Below, piece by piece: positions 57,701-59,733 of a stretch of DNA of 64,000 bases. Source of the DNA: Sipunculus nudus (Eukaryota; Annelida; Sipuncula; Golfingiida; Sipunculidae); the NCBI GenBank assembly GCA_026874595.1, contig CM049307.1, forward strand, positions 64,848,870-64,912,869, in the 5' to 3' direction. The translations under genes were made by a program, and so were the position numbers. The notes beneath the pieces are model-generated. The model worked only from the letters and a program-made list of their open reading frames with translations. It was not told the origin of the DNA and ran no database searches. Every line of letters starts with the position of its first letter. Positions within the stretch are counted from its first letter, which is position 1.

Positions 57701-59236
57701 ATTCATCTTATTCATGCGTGATCCATTTTTTAATTACTTCCCTCTTGAGAATATAGTGAAATCCACCTGCCAACCACAGTACACAGCCTAGAATAACTTA
57801 AGTCAGCTGAGGTAAATACAGTGAAACTTTGATATTATTACCTCCAAAGGGACCTGGATAAAGTGGTCACATTTTGGTGGTGGTTGTCTCAGTGAGGTCT
57901 GATATGTTGAGCAAAAAGAATTGGAACTGTGAAAAAGTGGTTGTTATTTTGAGGTGGTCATTTGGTGAGGTTTTACTGTACTACAAGTAATAAAGTTCAT
58001 AGAGACATTTCTGCTGTGGCACTATCAAATAAACCAAGGTTCATGATTATTAATGAAAACTCTTGCCCTAAATATGAATTTCAAATGAATTTTCTTGTAG
58101 GTTTCAAAGTCAAACTTTAAAGTTTTATGATATTTCAACACATACAGTATGATGATAGTACACATGGTTATACTTTACACAATAGGTTAAGATTTAAACT
58201 GACCTGGTGTGTTGTAAGATGGCTGTTCTGAGAGTGGGTGCTAGTGGCATGGCTGCTGCCACTGTGGAGGCCATAACCTGCATGTACCATACAGCCGACG
58301 CATCCAGCACGCTGATCCCGGGATCTTTTATAATCCTACAGGGAAAGTGAACAAACATGATGCAAACTAAAACATAAACCTAATATTCCTGCAGCAAATG
58401 TAAACAATCCCATCTGTTAATAATCCAGGAATAATCAGCAGTAAAACACTGAATGGCAACTGTTCATAGGTTCAATATAAAGTGTTAAACTGGAATTCAA
58501 CTGAAACTATGTATTGTAGGATTACAGACAAAATAAATCATTCTCATTTAAATGGACTAATTGTAAATTAACTTGCAGTGTTAGCACTGCAGAAGTAGCG
58601 TTCACTTACGGCGAAGAACTGAGACAGAGAGCACCTGATGCCATTAGTATTACCAGCGCCATGTGTCTTTGATGTTATTAATCAAGCTGTGTATAAAGTA
58701 AGCTGACTGTGTGATGACCTACCTGTAACCTACTGTCTTTACTGAGTGTACTCTTGTATCACAACCATCGCTTTGACATCGCTTGATGTTGATCTGTACC
58801 ACTGTAAAACAGCAAAATCATGAAACCAAAAGAACATACCAGACTCACATCATTTATCAGTCATACACTATATGTATCACAATATATTTTACCTAAAATC
58901 AGAGAGTTAGAGGCTTCTGCTGAGGGAACAGATCTCTTTCCCTCTTTACTTCATTTCACATGATCAATGTGTTGCAGTATTTTTTATTTTATATGACCTC
59001 ATGCATCACTGCTGGTATGAAGAGGACAGGTATGCAGGTTAAAACAAAACTTTCACTTGAAAATATACTTTTTTTCAGCAAACCTGCTTAAATGAACCAA
59101 ACTTTAGTAAAGACCTTTCAGACATAGTACATACAGAACAATGCATGATTTTGAAAGACAAGATTTGATAAGTTACATCTTACCTGGGTAAAACACCTTT
59201 GCATTTTCCAGCAACATAACATCACCTGTTGTATGT
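581..59236 (-). CDS. ZZEF1: ZZEF1-like gene, 29 internal exons (partial at both ends)
   Basis: Seen: 29 exons on the minus strand, each bounded by AG and GT. Phases agree at all 28 joins, giving about 995 uninterrupted codons. Family knowledge: ZZEF1 is a very large intracellular protein with an EF-hand, a DOC/APC10-like domain, CUB-like regions and two ZZ zinc fingers; the ZZ fingers have been described as binding histone H3 tails. The window holds the DOC end (VQINIKRC...GCDTRV, exons 1-2), a second jelly-roll-like stretch (exons 8-13), a long helical region (exons 14-22) and the CUB-like segment (exons 23-26). The EF-hand and ZZ exons fall outside. Introns are large (up to 7.8 kb) and full of repeats. 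HECTD4-like proteins share the EWGYKF segment, but the domain order here fits ZZEF1 better. A phase-neutral exon (0-0 and a multiple of three) could still be missed. Confidence 0.85.
929..1014 (-). CDS. ZZEF1: ZZEF1-like exon 28
   Basis: 86 nt, acceptor GTCTGTAG, donor GTAAGT. It reads VAVDDTSVASFLWSMQEEDD and then GKGVALLEK. A second AG lies 10 bases inside (GGCTGTAG), but its use would break phase with exon 27. Phase 0 in, phase 2 out. Confidence 0.86.
1295..1428 (-). CDS. ZZEF1: ZZEF1-like exon 27
   Basis: 134 nt, acceptor TTCGTAG, donor GTGAGT. It reads LPKADPLESNDDPETELLKS and then ELWTTLFRGGYIVGKLQRSLSGKH in two stretches. The start is acidic and probably a linker. Phase 1 in, phase 0 out. 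Confidence 0.88.
1429..1973. other. Intron 26 of window, no recognised element
   Basis: 545 bp of AT-rich sequence between exons 27 and 26. I see only short A/T runs and no repeat family, ORF or structural RNA. Confidence 0.6.
1974..2085 (-). CDS. ZZEF1: ZZEF1-like exon 26, with seven-fold repeated acceptor
   Basis: 112 nt, acceptor GTTGTAG, donor GTGAGT. It begins VTASGIPDIPLCWIHDLQLS and ends AGATLDCSK. It completes the EWGYKF-KVTA junction from exon 25. The acceptor and first nine codons recur six more times upstream in a 52-bp array (2,059-2,400). The innermost copy is the only one followed by the full exon. Phase 0 in, phase 1 out. Confidence 0.9.
2059..2400 (-). repeat. Splice-acceptor minisatellite, 51-53 bp x 7
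   Basis: Unit starts at 2,059, 2,111, 2,163, 2,214, 2,267, 2,318 and 2,371. On the minus strand most copies hold a TTGTAG-type acceptor followed by GTGACAGCCAGTGGGATACC, the first codons of exon 26. The first unit is the real exon edge. The other six lie in the intron between exons 25 and 26. Confidence 0.92.
2480..2645 (-). CDS. ZZEF1: ZZEF1-like exon 25 (CUB-like segment)
   Basis: 166 nt, acceptor TTGACAG, donor GTACGG. It begins YDYLEFTDSRGVKTRYDQKV and ends FLFHSDSSNTEWGYKFK. This is the strongest family signature in the window: YD-LEFTD, GSDKWP, LQFLFHSD and EWGYKF. Phase 2 in, phase 0 out. Confidence 0.92.
2704..7648. mobile_element. HINE-like element H1, interrupted by H2
   Basis: The left end is CAAGTGACCCATGGGTCATG followed by CGCTCAGC. 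The right end is an (ACGG)-type tract, a hairpin and AAGCTGAGC. The interior holds about five 330-350-bp tandem units, anchored by GAGCTTTTGTATCAAATTTT at 3,384, 3,733, 4,079, 4,406 and 7,390. The element is split by H2 (4,639-7,281). No transposase or helicase ORF is visible, so it is non-autonomous. The Helentron assignment is inferred from the end structure. Confidence 0.75.
4639..7281. mobile_element. HINE-like element H2, nested in H1
   Basis: It starts CAAGGGACCTATGGGTCATG and ends with a (ACGG)n tract (about 7,186-7,240), the hairpin CTCAGATGAC...GTCAGCTGAGC and TAA. It is nearly collinear over its whole 2.64 kb with the copy at 59,734-62,367. The junctions are AA|CAAGGG and GAGC|TAA. 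It carries no coding capacity; its short ORFs are in A/T-rich repeat sequence. Confidence 0.8.
7650..8137. other. Intron 24 remainder, no recognised element
   Basis: AT-rich sequence between the end of element H1 and exon 24. I see no repeat family or signal beyond the exon 24 donor at its edge. Confidence 0.5.
8138..8205 (-). CDS. ZZEF1: ZZEF1-like exon 24 (CUB-like segment)
   Basis: 68 nt, acceptor AATTCAG, donor GTAAGT. It reads VFSCPGASTFLVEFDPRCET and then EK(R). The EFDPRC(E)TE motif is the diagnostic second block of the module. Phase 0 in, phase 2 out. Confidence 0.9.
8384..9003. repeat. 123-125-bp minisatellite x 5
   Basis: Units start at 8,384, 8,509, 8,633, 8,756 and 8,879, each beginning CAGCATGTACTGTAGTG. 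Three units are exactly 123 bp (41 codons), which is why a 125-aa minus-strand ORF appears across them. It lies in the intron between exons 23 and 24. Confidence 0.92.
9274..9375 (-). CDS. ZZEF1: ZZEF1-like exon 23 (start of CUB-like segment)
   Basis: 102 nt, acceptor TGTGTAG, donor GTAAAT. It ends WEVESPHNYENNQHSQQ. The ESPHNY...N signature opens the CUB-like module shared by large ZZ/HECT-family proteins. Phase 0 in and out. Confidence 0.9.
9719..11588. mobile_element. HINE-like element H3
   Basis: The left end is CAAGGGACCTATGGGTCACT. The right end is the (ACGG)n tract at about 11,505-11,540 followed by CAGCTGAGC. Length 1.87 kb, in the intron between exons 22 and 23. The interior shares blocks with 25,700-28,500, including the poly-G segment near 10,706. 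Confidence 0.75.
11669..11854 (-). CDS. ZZEF1: ZZEF1-like exon 22
   Basis: 186 nt, acceptor TTTACCAG, donor GTAAGT. It begins TGAVSTHESMFLGTAFCQLI and ends FSEVLPEKFPA. Leucine-rich helices (LILLLNPFADIL) continue the region of exons 14-20. Phase 0 in and out. Confidence 0.89.
11955..13730. mobile_element. HINE-like element H4, abutting exon 21 donor
   Basis: The left end is CAAGGGACCCATGGGTCGG. The right end is CAGCTGAGCT at 13,721-13,730, with a short degenerate ACGG tract before it. Length 1.78 kb. It occupies almost the whole intron between exons 21 and 22, leaving about 15 bases at the donor side. Confidence 0.75.
13747..13820 (-). CDS. ZZEF1: ZZEF1-like exon 21
   Basis: 74 nt, acceptor TTTGCAG, donor GTGAGT. 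It reads VNLVSGKAVKVLQELLVISE and then KEVL. A HINE-like element ends about 16 bp into the intron below the donor, yet the donor consensus is intact. Confidence 0.87.
13821..14738. other. Intron 20 of window, no recognised element
   Basis: 918 bp between exons 20 and 21. It is AT-rich, with no tandem array, element end or RNA gene that I can recognise. Confidence 0.6.
14739..14961 (-). CDS. ZZEF1: ZZEF1-like exon 20 (longest, 223 nt)
   Basis: 223 nt, acceptor TTGATCAG, donor GTGAGT. It begins DFDCSPMLQVMETLITVASQ and ends EVTEVVQNLMLK. It is helical and leucine-rich, with a short acidic/proline insert (EFPEPQGDK). Phase 0 in, phase 1 out. Confidence 0.89.
14962..16043. other. Introns around exon 19, no recognised element
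   Basis: Apart from exon 19 (15,354-15,461) I see no repeat family here. A C-rich run (CCCCCCCTCCCCCTCCC type) lies near 15,864-15,882. Confidence 0.5.
15354..15461 (-). CDS. ZZEF1: ZZEF1-like exon 19
   Basis: 108 nt, acceptor CTCAAACAG, donor GTAGGT. It reads DKTEASSVTLTFQSLCQFFG and then SVDPSGLLDLPHKVTK. Phase 0 in and out. Confidence 0.87.
16044..16114 (-). CDS. ZZEF1: ZZEF1-like exon 18
   Basis: 71 nt, acceptor CATCAG, donor GTAAGT. It reads GAAVFFPDKEARGKHLFKMV and then TSMN. Phase 1 in, phase 0 out, matching exons 17 and 19. Confidence 0.86.
16806..19915. repeat. 36-bp minisatellite, about 86 copies
   Basis: The consensus is GGTGACAAAGGTGATGGAGA followed by TACCCACATCAGCACA. Degenerate edges reach from about 16,170 to 20,000. 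The period is 12 codons, so long ORFs run through it: up to 1,058 aa on the gene's sense (minus) strand with unit VGISITFVTCAD, and 866 aa on the plus strand with unit KGDGDTHISTGD. It is intronic (between exons 17 and 18). A larger internal duplication of about 1,044 bp is marked by the rare AAAGGTGTTGG variant near 18,447 and 19,490. Confidence 0.95.
20127..20262. repeat. Two-copy direct repeat, about 64 bp
   Basis: TTTAACCATG and TAGTTTCTCCATTGGGACTG followed by TGTGC and GACCATATA occur twice in tandem with few changes. No function is visible. Confidence 0.8.
20794..21634. mobile_element. HINE-like element H5 (short)
   Basis: The left end is CAAATGACCCGCAGGTCATG followed by GCTCAGCTG. 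The right end is TAGTCAGCTGAGC preceded by GACAGACGAC. It is 0.84 kb, the shortest complete copy here, with a variant palindrome (GACCCGCAGGTC) at the left end. Confidence 0.7.
21640..23488. other. Intron 17 upstream part, mostly unassigned
   Basis: No exon or complete element is seen. Near 23,098-23,210 the motif ATTCCCTGACTT and variants recur several times, a scattered invertebrate repeat remnant. A C-rich run lies at about 23,256. Confidence 0.45.
23489..23606 (-). CDS. ZZEF1: ZZEF1-like exon 17
   Basis: 118 nt, acceptor TTTCCACAG, donor GTTAGT. It reads EPREQFFKHLCDIVDTRVNP and then KEEPDKSKLQAIAGQLIKD. The next intron is 7.4 kb and contains the 36-bp array. Phase 0 in, phase 1 out. Confidence 0.88.
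24047..25005. mobile_element. HINE-like element H6
   Basis: The left end is CAAGTGACCCATGGGTCATG followed by ATGCTCAGCTG. The right end is TTCAGCTGAGC. Length 0.96 kb, with two internal units marked by GTATCAAA-TTTTAATTATTCTG near 24,445 and 24,762. H7 begins within 10 bases of its right end. Confidence 0.75.
26470..26575. repeat. GA-rich low-complexity tract
   Basis: Mostly GAGA and GAAAGA on the plus strand (CT-rich on the gene's sense strand). It gives rise to serine/leucine-rich spurious ORFs. Confidence 0.8.
28539..29568. mobile_element. HINE-like family C element C2, nested in H7
   Basis: It starts CTAGAATATCAGCAAAAGCT and ends GGCTGAGGGCT. The interior is about three tandem 300-bp units with AGGTGGCGCC and ATATCCCGCTCACAAG. 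The uninterrupted host sequence is visible in other copies (for example near 7,032). Both junctions carry TAA, so the site is TAA with a 3-bp repeat or an equivalent A/A insertion. Confidence 0.85.
30103..30178 (-). CDS. ZZEF1: ZZEF1-like exon 16
   Basis: 76 nt, acceptor TTTACAG, donor GTAATA (weaker than the others). It reads HCQRLTLQLLHTLFPFFSDQ and then KDSEE. Phase 2 in, phase 0 out. Confidence 0.85.
30631..30650. repeat. (CA)n microsatellite
   Basis: About nine CA dinucleotides in the intron between exons 15 and 16. Confidence 0.85.
31024..31127 (-). CDS. ZZEF1: ZZEF1-like exon 15
   Basis: 104 nt, acceptor TTTCAG, donor GTAAGA. It reads QPTRRTQLYMKPQALDMSDT and then SLQLLWKLYKGFKD. The acceptor is CAGCAG, so a NAGNAG choice could add or drop the first Gln. 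Phase 0 in, phase 2 out. Confidence 0.86.
31232..31440. mobile_element. Harbinger-like MITE M1
   Basis: 209 bp with inverted ends (left CCAGGGGCGGATCCAGG; right end the reverse complement with a few changes), flanked by TTA at 31,229-31,231 and 31,441-31,443. A 3-bp TTA/TAA duplication is typical of PIF/Harbinger elements. It holds long G runs and no ORF of note. It sits in the intron between exons 14 and 15. Confidence 0.75.
31977..32084 (-). CDS. ZZEF1: ZZEF1-like exon 14
   Basis: 108 nt, acceptor TTCCACAG, donor GTGAGT. It reads EQQKSQLVSDQKETTMSVKT and then VISKTLAFFTDMARDQ. Phase 0 in and out, joining exon 13 across the intron that holds the DIRS-like element. Confidence 0.88.
32599..32640 (+). 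repeat. DIRS-like inverted terminal repeat, conserved inner part
   Basis: This stretch, with TGACGTTAGTTACCCTCTGG, is found inverted at about 34,599-34,640 with few changes. It anchors the pairing of the two terminal repeats. Confidence 0.85.
33490..34100 (-). pseudogene. Degenerate gag-like remnant in DIRS-like element
   Basis: The minus strand has broken reading frames with segments such as VARCLIPNLQELNLAVWRI, QMHLLPTGLLEL and, in another frame just after, TLFGGLLKEV. The order (helical segment, then an L-P-G-L block, then LFG) resembles gag-like ORF1 proteins of DIRS/Ngaro elements. Stops and frameshifts show that it is dead. The match is by eye and weak. Confidence 0.4.
34736..35472. 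other. Intron 13 remainder, no recognised element
   Basis: AT-rich intron sequence between the DIRS-like relic and exon 13. A short GACAGACAGACA run lies near 34,848. A repeat-like stretch (AATTTCACAGCAGTTGCTTGA) recurs in altered form about 120 bases later, near 35,187 and 35,315. Confidence 0.45.
35473..35592 (-). CDS. ZZEF1: ZZEF1-like exon 13
   Basis: 120 nt, acceptor TTAACAG, donor GTATGC. It reads YVLVKFLEPRQNSAERLGVI and then GIKFFGYHRKAVFVDNLEEQ. The pattern (aromatic)-V-V-F-L...ERLGV-GI-FFG is typical of the last strands of galactose-binding-like/DOC folds. Phase 0 in and out. Confidence 0.89.
35846..37177. mobile_element. HINE-like family C element C1 (uninterrupted)
   Basis: It starts CTAGAATATCAGCAAAAGCT and ends GGCTGAGGGCT, preceded by a (GGAC)n tract near 37,100-37,130. 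It carries about four tandem 300-bp units. It contains the empty-site sequence TTCAATAAAAATCAG near 36,208, which in the related copy at 59,355 is interrupted by an H-type element. Located in the intron between exons 12 and 13. Confidence 0.85.
37178..37915. other. Intron 12, unassigned repeat-like sequence
   Basis: It contains loosely repeated blocks of about 100 bp (GTTGCGCCACA/GTGGTGCCACA, then CAAGATGTTT/CGTGATGTAT, then AATTTCAG), resembling internal units of HINE-like elements, but no ends are visible. Confidence 0.4.
37922..38125. repeat. 23-bp minisatellite, about 9 copies
   Basis: The unit is GCATCACAGAGGTGATAGCT plus GTA, nearly identical between copies (the first differs at GAGAGC). 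The near-identity suggests recent expansion. It begins about 110 bp below the exon 12 donor. Confidence 0.95.
38237..38279 (-). CDS. ZZEF1: ZZEF1-like exon 12 (43-nt microexon)
   Basis: 43 nt, acceptor ATTCCAG, donor GTCAGT. It reads NEVEVPLDACPVGQ. It is too short to find by length alone. It is supported by its phases (2 in, 0 out) and by sense continuity with exon 13. Confidence 0.83.
38300..38466. mobile_element. HINE-like right-end fragment
   Basis: It ends CATAGTCAGCTGAGCT and contains the GGATTCATAGGT/AATTTCAAAATGTG block found before the ACGG tract in complete copies. There is no left end. It lies just upstream of the exon 12 acceptor. Confidence 0.6.
38929..38991 (-). CDS. ZZEF1: ZZEF1-like exon 11
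   Basis: 63 nt, acceptor GTTGCAG, donor GTGAGT. It reads SSGLGGKPDNPVGFFTVEDD, and the next codon (W) is split over the intron. Phase 2 in and out. Confidence 0.86.
39643..39732 (-). CDS. ZZEF1: ZZEF1-like exon 10
   Basis: 90 nt, acceptor GGTACAG, donor GTGAGT. It reads DGPFNLEEHVAKFSGYDTWT and then NTEYNFLHKVR. The preceding intron is the longest in the window (7.8 kb) because of nested HINE-like elements. Phase 2 in and out. Confidence 0.87.
40527..45675. mobile_element. HINE-like element H8, interrupted by H8b
   Basis: The left end is CAAGGGACCCATGGGTCACG. The left part is collinear with 4,639-5,632. After the insertion the sequence resumes at 44,664 with the block seen from 5,633 (AACCAATA...TTATTGTTTATTG). 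It ends at 45,666-45,675 after an (ACGG)/(ACAG) tract. It fills the intron between exons 9 and 10. Confidence 0.8.
41534..44663. mobile_element. HINE-like element H8b, nested in H8
   Basis: The left end is CAAGGGACCCATGGGTCATG. The left part matches 25,012 onward (GTGATTGGACTATAAATGT). The right end is AGTCAGCTGAGC at about 44,652-44,662. Length 3.1 kb, with a G run near 43,138. It interrupts H8 within AATTTGTTA. Confidence 0.78.
45676..47508. other. Intron 9 upper part, no recognised element
   Basis: 1.8 kb from the end of H8 to exon 9. I see no complete element or tandem array; short ORFs are unconvincing. Confidence 0.5.
47509..47564 (-). CDS. ZZEF1: ZZEF1-like exon 9
   Basis: 56 nt, acceptor CTTACAG, donor GTAAGT. 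It reads VDKGPRGPKRGMVFVYKS. The 31-bp minisatellite begins about 70 bp upstream of its acceptor. Phase 0 in, phase 2 out. Confidence 0.85.
47640..49050. repeat. 31-bp minisatellite, about 45 copies
   Basis: The unit is CAGGAGTCTCCAGTCTGAAT followed by GATAGGAGGGC. Variants include GTGAAAGGAGGAC and GATCCAAATGATAG. Blocks of 11-12 units have been duplicated: a distinctive GAAAGGGAGGACAAGGAATG block recurs about 342 bp apart (near 48,585 and 48,927), and GATCCAAATG about 371 bp apart (47,959 and 48,330). It is intronic, between exons 8 and 9. Confidence 0.95.
49276..49361 (-). CDS. ZZEF1: ZZEF1-like exon 8
   Basis: 86 nt, acceptor ATTTCAG, donor GTAAAC. It reads GYLSGDNKTRVNMIFRGTDY and then VQITKIKIK, a beta-rich stretch that probably begins a second jelly-roll-like fold continuing to exon 13. 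Phase 1 in, phase 0 out. Confidence 0.87.
49505..51987. mobile_element. Tc1/pogo-like element P1, interrupted by P2
   Basis: The left end is TACAGCAAAACCTGTCATGA followed by GGGGACACC. The right end is its inverted copy with few changes (GGTGTCCCCTCACGACAGGT). The TA termini suggest a TA target. The interior has two copies of a 260-270-bp direct repeat (50,180-50,660). No transposase is visible. Confidence 0.75.
50754..51531. mobile_element. Tc1/pogo-like element P2, nested in P1
   Basis: The left end is TACAGTAGAGCGCCGTATTT. The right end inverted reads TACAGTACAGCGCTGTTTTT. The interior repeats TTTCCGAA/TTCGGAA blocks. 778 bp, with no transposase. Confidence 0.78.
51994..52746. mobile_element. 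Tc1/pogo-like element P3
   Basis: The left end is TACAGTAGAACCTCAAATAT. The right end inverted reads TACAGTAGAACTTTAAATTT. It begins only six bases after P1 ends. 753 bp, non-autonomous. Confidence 0.75.
52770..53140. repeat. 52-bp minisatellite x 7
   Basis: Units marked by TAAAGTTAATCAGACAAATT and TTACAGAAAATAATAGTT. The GTTAATC anchors lie at 52,782, 52,838, 52,887, 52,939, 52,991, 53,039 and 53,091. It stops about 45 bp below the exon 7 donor. Confidence 0.9.
53186..53287 (-). CDS. ZZEF1: ZZEF1-like exon 7, with duplicated acceptor
   Basis: 102 nt from the most exon-proximal acceptor (TTTTTCAG), donor GTAGCT. It reads GSSVHLTLAGCDGGQKDETS and then GPSNVLSTNWSVSQ. The first 25 or so bases and the acceptor recur at 69-bp steps upstream, in frame and without stops. 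Longer forms of this exon (23 codons more per unit) are therefore possible. The shortest form is chosen here because the extra units read like intron sequence. Confidence 0.85.
53263..53520 (-). repeat. In-frame splice-acceptor minisatellite, 69 bp x 4
   Basis: Units start at 53,263, 53,332, 53,401 and 53,470 (the last one degenerate). On the minus strand the copies carry TGTTGTTTTTCAG, then GTAGTTC and the start of exon 7. The period is 23 codons and the frame stays open, so upstream acceptors would lengthen the exon in frame. Confidence 0.93.
53564..55755. mobile_element. Tc1/pogo-like element P4
   Basis: The left end is TACCATAGATCCCTTTTTTA followed by CTGCGGCC. The right end inverted reads TACAGTAGATCCTCTTTTTA followed by GGCCGCAC. 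It is 2.19 kb, the largest apart from P1. Its short ORFs show no recognisable transposase. It fills most of the intron between exons 6 and 7. Confidence 0.68.
55832..55912 (-). CDS. ZZEF1: ZZEF1-like exon 6
   Basis: 81 nt, acceptor TTCCTTCAG, donor GTTAGT. It reads HMDLRLECSPIFQKMDSVRE and then SYWKKY. Phase 1 in and out. The upstream intron holds a degenerate MITE. Confidence 0.87.
56090..56275. mobile_element. Degenerate MITE related to M1
   Basis: It begins GGGGGGGATCCAGGAG, carries a long G run and ends in a C-rich stretch with TATACGCCCCTGG. The two ends resemble inverted forms of the M1 terminus. No clear target duplication is seen. Confidence 0.45.
56603..56709 (-). CDS. ZZEF1: ZZEF1-like exon 5
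   Basis: 107 nt, acceptor TTTATCAG, donor GTAAGT. It reads ESEGSFVEDSILSLLGFNLA and then RGHVAGTLRTLHVLQ. The leucine-rich pattern suggests helices. Phase 2 in, phase 1 out. Confidence 0.87.
56936..57131 (-). repeat. Splice-donor minisatellite, 49 bp x 4
   Basis: AATG anchors at 56,941, 56,990, 57,039 and 57,088 give an exact 49-bp period. On the minus strand the copies hold the end of exon 4 (GACCAGTTCCTCACAG and on to ATTGTGGT) followed by GTAAGTATTG. The innermost copy is the true exon end. The outermost has lost GTAAGT. Confidence 0.93.
57083..57199 (-). CDS. ZZEF1: ZZEF1-like exon 4
   Basis: 117 nt, acceptor TTTGACAG, donor GTAAGT. It contains EALKHMPPLSLSPGSADKP and ends HVLKQMDQFLTDIVV. 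The last 25 or so bases plus the donor are repeated three more times downstream (see 56,936-57,131). Using any of those copies would read GTG then TAA, so only this donor keeps the frame. Confidence 0.88.
57200..57816. other. Intron 3 lower part, no recognised element
   Basis: AT-rich intron sequence between exon 4 and element P5, with nothing recognised. Confidence 0.5.
57817..57980. mobile_element. Tc1/pogo-like MITE P5
   Basis: 164 bp. The left end is TACAGTGAAACTTTGATATT. The right end inverted reads TACAGTAAAACCTCACCAAA. The inner part has GTGGTCA/GTGGTTGT repeats. Only the termini of a TA-targeting transposon are left. Confidence 0.7.
58204..58335 (-). CDS. ZZEF1: ZZEF1-like exon 3
   Basis: 132 nt, acceptor CCTGTAG, donor GTCAGT. 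It reads through RIIKDPGISVLDASAVWYMQ and then an alanine-rich helical stretch ending AILQHTR. This follows the DOC strand directly, as expected in the family. Phase 2 in, phase 2 out. Confidence 0.87.
58336..59183. other. Introns around exon 2, no recognised element
   Basis: Apart from exon 2 I see no element or array. GTGAGTGATGTCTGTGA occurs twice in tandem at about 59,266-59,302, just above exon 1. Confidence 0.5.
58723..58801 (-). CDS. ZZEF1: ZZEF1-like exon 2 (DOC core strand)
   Basis: 79 nt, acceptor TTTTACAG, donor GTAGGT. It reads VVQINIKRCQSDGCDTRV and then HSVKTVGY. The pattern QI-I-C...G-DTR-...G is the conserved ligand-face strand of DOC/APC10 domains. Phase 1 in, phase 2 out, both matched by the neighbouring exons. 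Confidence 0.88.
59184..59236 (-). CDS. ZZEF1: ZZEF1-like exon 1 of window (DOC domain)
   Basis: 53 nt. The acceptor follows TTTCAG and the donor is GTAAGA. It reads HTTGDVMLLENAKVFYP and ends with one base of the next codon. The segment leads into the conserved DOC strand of exon 2. Its first base completes a codon from an exon beyond the window. Confidence 0.8.
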
Positions 59237-59733
59237 CTGAAATTATAAAAGTAATATGATAAAAAGTGAGTGATGTCTGTGAAAAAGTGAGTGATGTCTG
59301 TGATATACTAAGCTGTTTCTACAGTGGTATACATACTAATTGCTTATGGGATAACTAGAATATCAGCAAAAGCTGACAAAAGCTCTCAGCCAAAAGAACA
59401 GTGTTTAGAGGTGGTAACAGTAACAAGTACTAAATATCTGTTCTCACATGGATGTATATCTGTACATGTCTCAGTTATAAATTTAAAATGGAGAGGTATG
59501 TACCATGATTCATAACAATCCACCAAATACTTCCTGAAAAATAAGCTTCTAAGTTTTATTCTATTATAAGCTCTGTGACCTTGAAAAGTAGGTCAAGGTC
59601 ACCCATCTTCGAATTTGAACGAGATTTTTGTCAATATACATCTTCACCAAAGAAATAAAATTCCTATTGTGAATCCTTTTAGAGATACCCAACTCACAAG
59701 GCCAAAGTTGAAAAATCCAAGAGAAATTCAATA

